In this document: in pieces, positions 52,491 to 61,098 of the stretch
How the letters are laid out: each line of letters opens with the position of its first letter
Position numbering within the stretch: position 1 is the stretch's first letter
NCBI RefSeq assembly: GCF_036345155.1
Contig: NZ_CP107772.1
Span: forward strand, 10,044,001-10,108,000
Length of the DNA: 64,000 bases
Source: Streptomyces sp. NBC_00582
GTDB taxonomy: Bacteria > Actinomycetota > Actinomycetes > Streptomycetales > Streptomycetaceae
Reading direction: 5' to 3'
Translations under genes and position numbers: made by a program
The notes under the pieces: generated by a model
The model's database searches: none
The model's input: the letters and a program-made list of their open reading frames with translations, nothing else
What the model was told of the DNA's origin: nothing

Positions 52491-53000
52491 ATGGATGCAA
52501 CGACCGAGGTTCTGCAGGACGCCGGCATGGACCCCCGTCTCGACAGGGACACGTCGAACTGCTCGATCGCCCGGACCCTCGAGGTCGTGGGCGAGAAGTG
52601 GACGATCCTGATCCTGCGCGAGGTCTGGTACGGATCATCCCGTTTCGGCGAGTTCGAACGCGTCCTCGGATGTCCTCGCAACCTCCTCGCGGCGCGGCTT
52701 CGGATGCTCGTGGAGGAAGGGATCCTGGCCACCGAGACCTACCAGGAGCCGGGCTCGCGGAGCCGGCCGAAGTACGTCATCACGCCCAAGGGCATGGATC
52801 TGGTCCCGGCCGTGATGGGGCTCCTGCAGTGGGGCGACCGCTACCGCGCCGACCCGGAGGGCCCGGCCATGCTGTCCCGGCACCGTGGCTGCGGCGCGCA
52901 CGTCGACGCCCGGATCCGCTGCGACCGGGGCCACGCCGTTCAGCCGGAAGACATCGAGAGCATCCCCGGCCCCGCCTTTCGTCTGAGGTCCGCCGAGTGA
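52491..53000 (+). CDS. HxlR-family regulator
   Basis: 169 residues from ATG 52491. Core motifs are 'TSNCSIARTLEVVGEKWTIL', 'SSRFGEFERVLGCPRNLLAA' and 'SRSRPKYVITPKGMDLV'. The conserved Cys (NCSIART) could be redox-active. The C-terminal extension has extra Cys/His ('HRGCGAHVDARIRCDRGH'), a common feature in longer HxlR proteins. Presumed to bind both copies of the 27-nt operator and so also the hydrolase at 48848. Confidence 0.92.
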   Translation: MDATTEVLQDAGMDPRLDRDTSNCSIARTLEVVGEKWTILILREVWYGSSRFGEFERVLGCPRNLLAARLRMLVEEGILATETYQEPGSRSRPKYVITPKGMDLVPAVMGLLQWGDRYRADPEGPAMLSRHRGCGAHVDARIRCDRGHAVQPEDIESIPGPAFRLRSAE

Positions 53001-53567
53001 ACCGAGCGCGGGGGCGCCGCCGGGAGCTCGTGAACTGGCGGCGCGACCTGCCGCTTTTCGCCGCCTCGGACGGCCAGGCCGACGCCGTGGACGAGGATGC
53101 GGGACGCTCTCGGCCGCCAGGAGCACGTTCGAGTTCGCCCCGGCAGCGGGAGCGCTGCTGTGCCCGCTGGCCGACGGCCGCACCGTCGACGATCCGGCCA
53201 CGCTCGCCGGCTCGGCCGGCCCCGCCCCGGAGGATGCCCTCGGGCTGGTCCAGGAGCTCGTTTGCCGGGCAGGGCGCGACAGTGGGGAGTCTTCTGTGAC
53301 GGCGCAGCTCGCTCGGAGCACCTACCGGTGCCGGGCGACGCCGGAGGCAGCCGTCCGTGCGGGCGGCTCCGGCGCGCAGTGGATCGGCACCGCCCCCAAC
53401 GACGACACCGGCCGCGCCCAGGACCAGCTGGCTTCGCCGCGCTGGTTGTCGGCGTTGCGGAAGCCGAACGCGGCGCGGGCGACGAGCTTGGCAACGCCGT
53501 CGCTCCTTGGCTCATGGCGTTGCTGTGGCCGGTGTCGATGGACGCTCGTGTCGCCAGCCGGCCCTGT
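53001..53567. other. Convergent region with possible gene debris
   Basis: A plus-strand stretch at about 53120-53290 reads 'FEFAPAAGALLCPLADGRTV' and resembles the C-terminal winged domain of a cupin/JmjC-type protein, but no cupin is present. Otherwise nothing recognised. Confidence 0.35.
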
Positions 53568-54428
53568 TCAGGCGTCGTAGGTGTGGAAACCGCGGCCGCT
53601 CTTGCGGCCGAGGTGGCCTGCGGCGACCATGCGGCGCAGGAGTGCGGGTGGCGCGTACAGCGGCTCTTTGAACTCCTCGTACATCGACTCGGCCACGGCC
53701 TGGGCGGTGTCGAGGCCGATGAGGTCGAGCAGGCGCAGCGGGCCCATGGGGTGCGCGCAGCCGAGTTCCATGCCCCGGTCGATGTCGTCCGGCCGTGCGG
53801 AGCCGGACTCCACCATGCGCACCGCGCTGAGCAGGTAGGGCACCAGCAGGGCGTTGACGACGAAGCCGGAGCGGTCGGGCGCCTGGATGGCCTGTTTGCC
53901 CAACTGCGCGGCGAGACCACGGGCGCGCCGCACGGTGTCCGCGCCGGTGACGAGCGCGGGAATGAGCTCGACGAGCTGCTGCACGGGCACGGGGTTGAAG
54001 AAGTGCATGCCGATGACCTGCGCGGGGCGCTCGGTGACGACGGCGAGGTCGACGACGGGGATGGAGGACGTGTTGGTGGCCAGGACCGCCGTAGTGTCCT
54101 CGACCGCCTTGTCCAGGGAGCGCAGGACGTCGGACTTGACGGAGCGGTTCTCGGCGACGGCCTCGATGACGAACTGGCGGTCGGCCAGGTCGCCGAGGTC
54201 GTGGGTGAAGGAAAGCCGGGCGAGGGCCTGGTCTCGTTGCTCCTCGCTGAGCTTGCCCCGCCGTATGCCTCGGTCGAGGGAGGCGGTGAGTCGGCGGCGG
54301 CCTGCCTCCACCGCGTCCGGTGTGGCCTCGGCGACCCGGACGTCGATGCCGCTAAGGGCGGCGACCTCGGCGATGCCGGAGCCCATGAGGCCGCAGCCGA
54401 CGACGCCGAGACGGGTGACGGGATCCAT
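53568..54428 (-). CDS. 3-hydroxybutyryl-CoA dehydrogenase-type enzyme
   Basis: 286 residues. NAD loop 'RLGVVGCGLMGSGIAEVAAL', 'IGMHFFNPVPVQQLVELIPA' with the catalytic His, 'SGFVVNALLVPYLLSAVRM' and 'GRKSGRGFHTYDA' at the end. Oxidises 3-hydroxyacyl-CoA to 3-ketoacyl-CoA. Last gene of the five-gene minus-strand operon, 40 bases after the reductase. Confidence 0.95.
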   Translation of the reverse strand: MDPVTRLGVVGCGLMGSGIAEVAALSGIDVRVAEATPDAVEAGRRRLTASLDRGIRRGKLSEEQRDQALARLSFTHDLGDLADRQFVIEAVAENRSVKSDVLRSLDKAVEDTTAVLATNTSSIPVVDLAVVTERPAQVIGMHFFNPVPVQQLVELIPALVTGADTVRRARGLAAQLGKQAIQAPDRSGFVVNALLVPYLLSAVRMVESGSARPDDIDRGMELGCAHPMGPLRLLDLIGLDTAQAVAESMYEEFKEPLYAPPALLRRMVAAGHLGRKSGRGFHTYDA

Positions 54429-54468
54429 GCGGAGTCCGTCCTTTCTGATGAGCGGGAGGTGATCGGCC

Positions 54469-55446
54469 TCAGAGGTCGAGGACCAGGCGAGGCCCGCGTG
54501 CGCGGGAGACGCAGATGAGCATGGTGTCCCCGGCGGCCCGCTCGTCCTCGGTCAGCAGCGAGTCGCGGTGGTCGGGCCTGCCGTCGAGCACGTCGGTCTC
54601 GCAGGTGCCGCACGTGCCTTCCCGGCAGGAGAAGTCGACCGCGACGCCGGCCTCCTCCACGACATCGAGCACCGAGCGGTCCGCCGGGACGGTGAGCGTG
54701 AGCCCGGAGCGGGCGAGTTCCAGCTCGAAGGCTTCGGTCGCGCCGGGTTCGGGCGTCTGCACCGGGGCGAACCGTTCGATGCCCAGCGTGCCGGGCGGCC
54801 AGTCCGCGCACTGCTCCTGCACCGCCCGCAACAGGGGTTCGGGACCGCAGGCGTGCACCAGGGTGCCCTCCTCGGGTACGCCGAGGTGGGCGGCGAGGTC
54901 CAGCAGGCCGTACTCGTCCTGCGGACGGACGAGCACGCGGTTCCCGTGCGGGGCGAGGCGGTCGAGGAACGCCATGGAGGTCCGGGTGCGGCCGCCGTAC
55001 AGCAGACGCCAGTCGGCCCCCGCGGCCTCGGCGGCCTCGACCATGGGAAGGATGGGGGTGATACCGACGCCGCCGGCGACGAACAGATGGCGGCGGGCCG
55101 GCCGTAGCGGGAAGTTGTTGCGCGGTCCGCGGACCCGCACGGTGGCGCCTTCGCGCAGGTGGTCGTGGACGTGGGCGGAGCCGCCGCGGCCCTGAGGCTC
55201 GCGCAGCACGGCGATCTGCCAGGTCCCGCGCTCGGCCGGGTGTCCGCACAGGGAGTACTGACGGATCAGATCGCCGTTCTCGCCGTCCTCGGTGTTCAGG
55301 AGTACGTCGATGTGGGCGCCCGGTGTCCAGGCGGGGAGCACCCCGCCGTCGGGGCGGCGCAGGGTGAGGCAGACGACGCCGTCGGCGGCGAGGGTGCGGG
55401 TCGCCACGGCAAGGGTCGTGTCGACCGGGGGCAGGTGGTCGTTCAT
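54469..55446 (-). CDS. PDR/VanB-family reductase with C-terminal 2Fe-2S domain
   Basis: 325 residues. FMN/FAD barrel 'LPAWTPGAHIDVLL' and 'RQYSLCGHPAERGTWQIAVL', NAD-binding 'LFVAGGVGITPILPMVEAAE', then a plant-type ferredoxin with Cys pattern 'FSCREGTCGTCETDVL' and the last Cys in 'MLICVSRARGP'. It passes electrons from NAD(P)H to a partner oxygenase such as a Rieske enzyme or P450. No oxygenase lies in the window, an odd gap in a beta-oxidation-like operon. Confidence 0.93.
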   Translation of the reverse strand: MNDHLPPVDTTLAVATRTLAADGVVCLTLRRPDGGVLPAWTPGAHIDVLLNTEDGENGDLIRQYSLCGHPAERGTWQIAVLREPQGRGGSAHVHDHLREGATVRVRGPRNNFPLRPARRHLFVAGGVGITPILPMVEAAEAAGADWRLLYGGRTRTSMAFLDRLAPHGNRVLVRPQDEYGLLDLAAHLGVPEEGTLVHACGPEPLLRAVQEQCADWPPGTLGIERFAPVQTPEPGATEAFELELARSGLTLTVPADRSVLDVVEEAGVAVDFSCREGTCGTCETDVLDGRPDHRDSLLTEDERAAGDTMLICVSRARGPRLVLDL

Positions 55447-55464
55447 AGGGTTCGGCTCCGGGGT

Positions 55465-56655
55465 TCAGGTCTGCGTCGGCACGTGCAGCAACAGCGCGTC
55501 GCCCTGGCCGCCGCCCCCGCACAGGGCGGCCGCTCCGTTGCCGCCTCCGCGCCGCCGTAGCTGCGCCGCGAGGGTCAGCACCAGCCGGGCTCCGGTCATG
55601 CCGACCGGGTGTCCGAGCGCGATCGCTCCGCCGTTGACGTTCACCCTCTCCAAGGGGATGTCCAGGTCCCGTACGGAAGCCAGGGCCACTCCGGCGAACG
55701 CCTCGTTGATCTCGAACAGGTCCAGGTCGGCGGCCTTGAGCCGGCCGTCCCGGGACAGGGCGTCGCGGACCGCGCCGGCAGGCTGGACGAGCAGTGACGG
55801 ATCGGGGCCCGCCACCGTGCCGTAGGCGCCGATCTCGGCGAGCGGTGTCAGACCCTCCCGCCGGGCGCGCTCCGCGCTCATCACGACGACGGCCGCGGCG
55901 CCGTCGGAGAGCTGTGACGAGTTGCCCGCGGTGATGGTGCCCGCGCCGGAGAAGGCCGGCTTCAGGCGCCCCAGGCTCTCGGCGGTGCTTGTCGGCCGCA
56001 CGCCCTCGTCGGTGTCCACCACCGTCTCGCCCCGACGACCCGACACGGTGACGGGGGCGATCTCCCCGGACAGCGCGCCCGACTCCTGGGCGTGGGCGGC
56101 CCGTTGATGGGAGAGCGCGCTGTACTCGTCCTGTTCCTCTCGGGTCAGGGCGAACGGCTGCTGATAACGCTCGGTGGCCGCGCCCATGGAGACGCCGTCG
56201 AAGGCGCACACGAGGGCGTCGCGGTCGAGGGCGTCCTCCGCCGGCGCCGTGCCGTACTTCCAGCCCGTGCGCGCTCCGCGCAGCAGGTGCGGGGCGCCCG
56301 ACATGGACTCCATGCCGCCGGCGACGACCACCTCGTGACGGCCGGAGGCGATCATGAGGTCGGCCAGGGCGATGGCGTGCAGACCGGACAGGCAGAGTTT
56401 GTTGACGGTGCTCGCGGGGACGGAGAAGGGAATACCCGCGCGGATCGCGGCCTGCCGAGCCGGGTTGGGGCCGGCCCCGGCCTGTACGACATGTCCCATG
56501 ACGACGGCTTGCACGGCCGCGGGGTCGAGGGGGACGGCGGCCAGGGCCGCGCCGATGGCGTGGGAGCCGAGGTCGACCGCGGACAGCGTGCTCAGCGCGC
56601 CCATCAGTTTTCCGATGGGCGTCCTGGCGCCGGCGACGATGACGGATCCGGGCAT
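55465..56655 (-). CDS. Acetyl-CoA C-acyltransferase (thiolase)
   Basis: 396 residues. Catalytic Cys in 'STVNKLCLSGLHAIAL', 'GGMESMSGAPHLL', 'NGGAIALGHPVGMTGARL' with the His, and the second Cys in 'ALCGGGGQGDALLL'. Degradative or biosynthetic direction cannot be told, but the operon context favours cleavage of 3-ketoacyl-CoA. Confidence 0.95.
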   Translation of the reverse strand: MPGSVIVAGARTPIGKLMGALSTLSAVDLGSHAIGAALAAVPLDPAAVQAVVMGHVVQAGAGPNPARQAAIRAGIPFSVPASTVNKLCLSGLHAIALADLMIASGRHEVVVAGGMESMSGAPHLLRGARTGWKYGTAPAEDALDRDALVCAFDGVSMGAATERYQQPFALTREEQDEYSALSHQRAAHAQESGALSGEIAPVTVSGRRGETVVDTDEGVRPTSTAESLGRLKPAFSGAGTITAGNSSQLSDGAAAVVVMSAERARREGLTPLAEIGAYGTVAGPDPSLLVQPAGAVRDALSRDGRLKAADLDLFEINEAFAGVALASVRDLDIPLERVNVNGGAIALGHPVGMTGARLVLTLAAQLRRRGGGNGAAALCGGGGQGDALLLHVPTQT

Positions 56656-56685
56656 GACCTGGACCTCCTGGAGGTGTGGGCGGGG

Positions 56686-57291
56686 TCAGGCGACCGCGTC
56701 GACGGCGCGTGCGGCGGTCAGGTGGGCCGTCTCGTTCACCGAGTGCAGAACGATCCGGCCGCCGGGCATGCGCCGCACACGGCTGACGGACGTGTAGCCG
56801 GGGTGGAACCAGAACATGGTGGACAGGCCGAGCACTGTCGCCAGGTAGGTGTTGGTGATGCCGCCGTGACACACGACCGCGACCCGCTCACCGGGCCGGG
56901 CGTCGAGGATGGTGTCCATGGCCCGCACGGCACGCGCGCGAAAGGCGTCCCGGTCCAGGTCGGGCACGAAGTCCTCGTAGCGCCCCTCGGCGAGTGCCGC
57001 CGCCCGGGGATCGGCGGCGCCGATCTGCTCCGGTGGTGTGTAGGGCTGGGACACGTCCGTGTCCCACTCGCGCAGGTCGTCGAGGACGGTGGCGGTCAGG
57101 CCGGTGCGCCGTTCCAGGGGGGCCGCGGTCTCCCGGGCCCGCCGGAACGGGCTGACGTACAGGGCGTCGAGGTCCTCGTGTCCGAGCCAGGCGGCGAGGC
57201 GTTCGGCCTGAGCGGTGCCCTCCGGCGACAGCCCCGGGTCGAAGACGCCCGCCAGGGGGAGGCCGTGCCGGATGAGGAGGAGTTCGGTCAT
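56686..57291 (-). CDS. Histidine phosphatase family protein
   Basis: 201 residues from ATG 57291. Begins 'MTELLLIRHGLPLAGVFDPG' with the RHG phosphohistidine motif, 'VSPFRRARETAAPL', and the second catalytic His in 'VVCHGGITNTYLATVLG'. Such enzymes remove phosphate from small molecules; a role beside acyl-CoA genes is unusual. Between ligase (32 bases) and thiolase (30 bases) in the operon. Confidence 0.92.
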   Translation of the reverse strand: MTELLLIRHGLPLAGVFDPGLSPEGTAQAERLAAWLGHEDLDALYVSPFRRARETAAPLERRTGLTATVLDDLREWDTDVSQPYTPPEQIGAADPRAAALAEGRYEDFVPDLDRDAFRARAVRAMDTILDARPGERVAVVCHGGITNTYLATVLGLSTMFWFHPGYTSVSRVRRMPGGRIVLHSVNETAHLTAARAVDAVA

Positions 57292-57323
57292 GGGTGATCC
57301 TTGCTGAAGAGGGGAGGGTCGGC

Positions 57324-58862
57324 TCAGCCGGCGATGGTCCGTTCCGAGCTCCAGTAGGGGCGGCGCATCGCGCGTTTGTCGAGCTTGCCCATCGCGTTGC
57401 GCAGGAGCTCGGGAACGAACTCGTACGCCTTCGGGCACTTGTAGGCGGCGAGGCGCTCACGGCAGAACCGGTCCAGTTCGTCGGCGGGCGGCTCGTGCCC
57501 CGCCGGCACGACCAGCGCCCGCAGCGACTCGCCGAAGTCGGGGTCGGGCACACCGATCACCGCGGCCTCGGCGACCGAGGGATGCTGCCGCAGGACCGCC
57601 TCGCTCTCGGCCGGGTACAGGTTCACGCCGCCGGAGACCACGACGTCCGCGGCGCGGTCGGTGATGAAGATGTAGCCGTCCGCGTCGACGTAGCCGATGT
57701 CACCGAGCGTGAAGACGCCGGGGGAGAGATAGGCGGCCTTCGTCTTGTCCGGGTCCGCGTGGTAGCGGACGCCCTGGTCGTCGGGTGCCCGGAAGGCCAG
57801 CAATCCGCGTTCGCCGGGCGGCAGCTGTCCGCCGTCGTCGTCGGCGACCAGGACCTCGAACGGAGGCTGCACGCGCCCGACCGAGCCCGGGTGTGCCAGC
57901 CACTCGGTGCTGCTGATGCGGGCCACGGTTCCGGCTTCGCTGGCACCGTACGACTCGATGAGCACCGGACCGAACCAGTCGATCATGGCTCGCTTCACGT
58001 CCGGCGGACACGCGGATCCGGTGTGGGAGACCTGGCGCAGGCTGGAGACGTCGTACCGGGCGCGGACCTCCTCCGGGAGGGCGAGCAGCCGTTGGAAGTG
58101 GGTGGGCACCATCACGGTCGAGGAGACCCGCCACTTCTGGACCCGGCTGAGGAACGTCTCCGCGGAGTACCGGCCGAGGACGACCACCGGCTGTCCGGCC
58201 GCGAGGTGCCGCAGTGAGGTCAGCGGCGCGTTGTGCTGCAGGGGGCCGCACACGAGATGCGGTCCCGGCGGGAATCCGGGCCGGGCGGACATCGCGGCGA
58301 CGTAGGCGGTGCTGTCGGCGACGGGGCCGCTCACCCAGCGCACCTCGGTGCCGCGCGCCCGCCCGGTGGTTCCCGAGGTGTAGACGAGCGGGGGCCGGGC
58401 GGGTCGGTCGGTCGGGAGGGTGAGCCCGGCGGGCGCGGCGGCCAGCCACAGCTCCCAGTCGAAGGCGTGCCCGGTCTCCGGGGTTCCGTGCGTCACCACC
58501 GGAAGGCCCAGTTCCCGGGCCGCGTCGAGGGCGGCACCCGCGCCGGTCGGCCCGGCGATGATCCCGGTCACGCCCGCGTCGATGATCTGGTCGACGAGCT
58601 CGCCCGAGGTGAGGTTCCGGGACGTGGCCACGGTCCCGACCCCGGCTCGCAGGCCGGCCAGATGGGCCACCAGCGTCGGGATCGCGTTGTCGCCGAGCAC
58701 CGCGATCCGGTCGTCGGGGCCGGGCGCGAACTCCAGCATCCGTGCCGCCGCCCGCGCCACGTTGTCGGCGAGGCCGGCCCAGGACAGCACGCCCAGGTCG
58801 TCCACGAGGGCGGGCTCGTCGGGTGTCTCCTGGGCGCGACGGTCGAGTGGCAGCAGCGACAT
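57324..58862 (-). CDS. AMP-binding acyl-CoA ligase
   Basis: 512 residues. 'PLVYTSGTTGRARGTEV' is the P-loop, where the usual Lys is Arg (GRARG). It is followed by 'LIESYGASEAGTVARI', 'FTLGDIGYVDADGYIFITDR' and the C-terminal 'RNAMGKLDKRAMRR' with its catalytic Lys. Leads the minus-strand operon, activating the substrate for the following beta-oxidation steps. Divergent from acyl-CoA dehydrogenase with 193 bases between. Confidence 0.93.
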   Translation of the reverse strand: MSLLPLDRRAQETPDEPALVDDLGVLSWAGLADNVARAAARMLEFAPGPDDRIAVLGDNAIPTLVAHLAGLRAGVGTVATSRNLTSGELVDQIIDAGVTGIIAGPTGAGAALDAARELGLPVVTHGTPETGHAFDWELWLAAAPAGLTLPTDRPARPPLVYTSGTTGRARGTEVRWVSGPVADSTAYVAAMSARPGFPPGPHLVCGPLQHNAPLTSLRHLAAGQPVVVLGRYSAETFLSRVQKWRVSSTVMVPTHFQRLLALPEEVRARYDVSSLRQVSHTGSACPPDVKRAMIDWFGPVLIESYGASEAGTVARISSTEWLAHPGSVGRVQPPFEVLVADDDGGQLPPGERGLLAFRAPDDQGVRYHADPDKTKAAYLSPGVFTLGDIGYVDADGYIFITDRAADVVVSGGVNLYPAESEAVLRQHPSVAEAAVIGVPDPDFGESLRALVVPAGHEPPADELDRFCRERLAAYKCPKAYEFVPELLRNAMGKLDKRAMRRPYWSSERTIAG

Positions 58863-59055
58863 GGCTCCTCCGGCGGCTCGTCGGTCCTCTCCCGAGTCAC
58901 GGGGAGAGGGAATGCTGAGACTGTAGCGTTTATCAAGAAAGTGCGGAACACTCTGGTCTCAGATGGAGCCGTTCTCGCATGTTCAGCGGTCGGCGACGCA
59001 TACACCCCCTCCCCGTTACTGAATCTCTCGTCTGGTAAGTGCCCAAGGAGGAGCC
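58863..59055. promoter_or_regulatory. Divergent promoter of the beta-oxidation-like unit
   Basis: 193 bases between two operons. A 7-bp inverted pair CTGAGAC (58915-58921) / GTCTCAG (58956-58962) is the only dyad noticed. AAGGAGGAG precedes the plus-strand ATG at 59056. No regulator gene adjoins, so control is external. Confidence 0.45.
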
Positions 59056-60291
59056 ATGTCCCAGCCCGATCCGGACGCATGGCGCACACAGGTCCGGCAG
59101 TGGCTGGCCACCGTGCTGGAACCGGCGCGGACGCCGGAGTCCGCGGACGCCGCCGACCTCGCTGTGTTCCACAACCTTCCCGAGGACGAGGAACGCCTGC
59201 TGCTGGAGCGCTGCCGTGCCTACCAGCGGGCCCGCTTCGACGCCGGCTACCAGGCGCTGACCCTCCCCGAGGACAAGGGCGGCGCGGGCCTGACCGCCGC
59301 CCACGTGGCCGTCTTCGCCCAGGAGGAGTCCGCGTTCGAGGTGCCGCCGTCCACCGAACTGATCAGCGTCACCGTGCGCCTGGTCGCGATGGCCGTCTCC
59401 CTGTTCGGGACGGCCGAGCAACTCCACGAGTACGCACGCGCGTTCCTGCGCACCGACCTGCTGGCCTGCCAGCTCTTCAGCGAACCCGGCGCCGGATCCG
59501 ACCTCGCGGCCCTGCGCACCCGTGCCCGGCAGGAGGGTGAGGAGTGGGTGATCGACGGCCAGAAGGTGTGGACCTCGGGTGCCCAGTTCGCCGACTACGG
59601 TCTGCTGCTCGCCCGCACCGACCCGGACGTCGTCAAACAGGCAGGCATCACCGCCTTCCTGGTCCCGATGGACGCCCCGGGAGTCGAGGTCCGCCCCATC
59701 CGTCAGATGAGTGGCGGCGCCTCCTTCAACGAGGTCTTCCTCAGCGGCGTCCGTGTCCCGGACCGGCTCCGGATCGGGCGACCGGGCCAGGGCTGGGAGG
59801 TCGCCACCACCACACTCGCCTTCGAACGGACCGCCTCCGGCGGCGGCAACCGTCGCAAGGGCGGCACTTTCGCGGACGTTCTCGCGCTGGCCCGCTCCCT
59901 CGGCCGCACCTCGGACCCGCTGGTCCGCCAGCGCCTCGCCGACCTGTACGTACGCGCCGCCCTGCGCGCGGCAACCGTGGACCGCGTCGCCAGGACGAGC
60001 GCCGCCGGCGGTCGGCCGGGTCCGGAGGCGTCGTTGACCAAGCTCATGGCCTCCGAGCTGCTCACCCGCACGGGACAGGTCGCCGCCGAGCTGATGGGGG
60101 CGCGGATCAGCGCCGACACCGGGGAACCGGGCACCTTCGCCTGGACCCAGCATCTCCTCGGCGCCCCCGGCTACCGCCTGGCCGGAGGGACCGACCAGAT
60201 CCAGCGCAACCTGATCGGCGAACGGGTGCTGAAGCTGCCGCCCGAGCCACGGGCGGACCGGGCGCCGTTCTCACAGCTTCCCGGCAACTAA
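59056..60291 (+). CDS. Acyl-CoA dehydrogenase
   Basis: 411 residues. 'DLLACQLFSEPGAGSDLAAL' and 'GQKVWTSGAQFADYGLLLAR' in the beta-barrel domain; 'FERTASGGGNRRKGGTFADV' in the C-terminal helices; 'LAGGTDQIQRNLIGERVLKL' at the end, the form typical of the actinobacterial FadE-like group where the usual catalytic Glu may be replaced. First gene of the plus-strand operon. Confidence 0.93.
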   Translation: MSQPDPDAWRTQVRQWLATVLEPARTPESADAADLAVFHNLPEDEERLLLERCRAYQRARFDAGYQALTLPEDKGGAGLTAAHVAVFAQEESAFEVPPSTELISVTVRLVAMAVSLFGTAEQLHEYARAFLRTDLLACQLFSEPGAGSDLAALRTRARQEGEEWVIDGQKVWTSGAQFADYGLLLARTDPDVVKQAGITAFLVPMDAPGVEVRPIRQMSGGASFNEVFLSGVRVPDRLRIGRPGQGWEVATTTLAFERTASGGGNRRKGGTFADVLALARSLGRTSDPLVRQRLADLYVRAALRAATVDRVARTSAAGGRPGPEASLTKLMASELLTRTGQVAAELMGARISADTGEPGTFAWTQHLLGAPGYRLAGGTDQIQRNLIGERVLKLPPEPRADRAPFSQLPGN

Positions 60292-60330
60292 GAGGCTTCC
60301 AAGAAGCGTTCTCACAAAGGAGTGACATCG

Positions 60331-61095
60331 ATGGATCTGGGACTGACAGGCGCGAAGGCGCTGGTGACCGGTGCGAGCCGGGGCATCGGCCGGGCGATCG
60401 CCGAGACCCTGGCGGCCGAGGGCTGCGCACTGGCCCTGTGCGCCCGGGGCGAGGAGGGACTGGCCAAGGCGGCCGCCGAACTGCGGGCCGAGGGGGCCAC
60501 CGTCTTCGCGGAACCGGTCGACGTCACCGATCCGGCCGCCCTCACGGGCTTCGTGGAGCGGGCGGCCGGTGAACTCGGCGGCCTGGACCTGCTGGTGTCC
60601 AACGTGTCGGCGGGCAACGTCAAGGGCCCCGACTCCTGGGAAGCGAGCCTGCGCGGCGACCTGATCCCCTTCGCGGGACTCGTCGAGGCGGCCCTTCCCC
60701 ACCTGGAGGCCTCCGACCGGGCCGCCGTCGTGGCCATCGGCACCACCAACGCCTCCGACACCGCGCGCCCCGCCGGCGCGAACTCGTACTCCGCGCTCAA
60801 GGCGGCCGTCGTCCAGCACGCCTCCGCCCTCGCACACGCCCTCGCGCCGAAGGGCATCCGCGTCAACACCGTCTCACCCGGCCCGATCGACTTCCCCGGC
60901 GGCGCCTGGGAGACCATCCGCACCAGCCGCCCGGAGGTGTACGAGGAGGTGCTCGCCAAGCTGCCGATCGGCCGCTACGGCACCGCCGAGGACGTGGCCG
61001 CCGCGGTGGCGTTCCTGCTCGGGCGCACCGGCTCCTTCTGTGTCGGGGTCAACCTCGTGGTGGACGGCGGGCTGCTCACCCGCGTCCAGTACTGA
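60331..61095 (+). CDS. Short-chain dehydrogenase/reductase
   Basis: 254 residues from ATG 60331, with AAAGGAG nine bases upstream; a GTG nine bases earlier overlaps that site. 'ALVTGASRGIGRAIAETLAA', 'LDLLVSNVSAGNV', 'NSYSALKAAVVQHA' (Tyr-Lys) and 'INTVSPGPIDFPGG' in the form 'VNTVSPGPIDFPGG'. Ends 'VVDGGLLTRVQY'. Likely a 3-hydroxyacyl or cyclic-alcohol oxidoreductase in the same pathway as its neighbours. Confidence 0.93.
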   Translation: MDLGLTGAKALVTGASRGIGRAIAETLAAEGCALALCARGEEGLAKAAAELRAEGATVFAEPVDVTDPAALTGFVERAAGELGGLDLLVSNVSAGNVKGPDSWEASLRGDLIPFAGLVEAALPHLEASDRAAVVAIGTTNASDTARPAGANSYSALKAAVVQHASALAHALAPKGIRVNTVSPGPIDFPGGAWETIRTSRPEVYEEVLAKLPIGRYGTAEDVAAAVAFLLGRTGSFCVGVNLVVDGGLLTRVQY

Positions 61096-61098
61096 GCC

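Noticed and set aside
52940..56872. 1310-codon minus-strand frame across several genes
   Set aside because: It is an overlapping frame of the dehydrogenase, reductase and thiolase genes, which have clear family motifs in their own frames.
58915..58962. Operator call for CTGAGAC / GTCTCAG in the divergent beta-oxidation promoter
   Set aside because: Arms are short and 34 bases apart, with no second copy; mentioned only as the sole dyad noticed.
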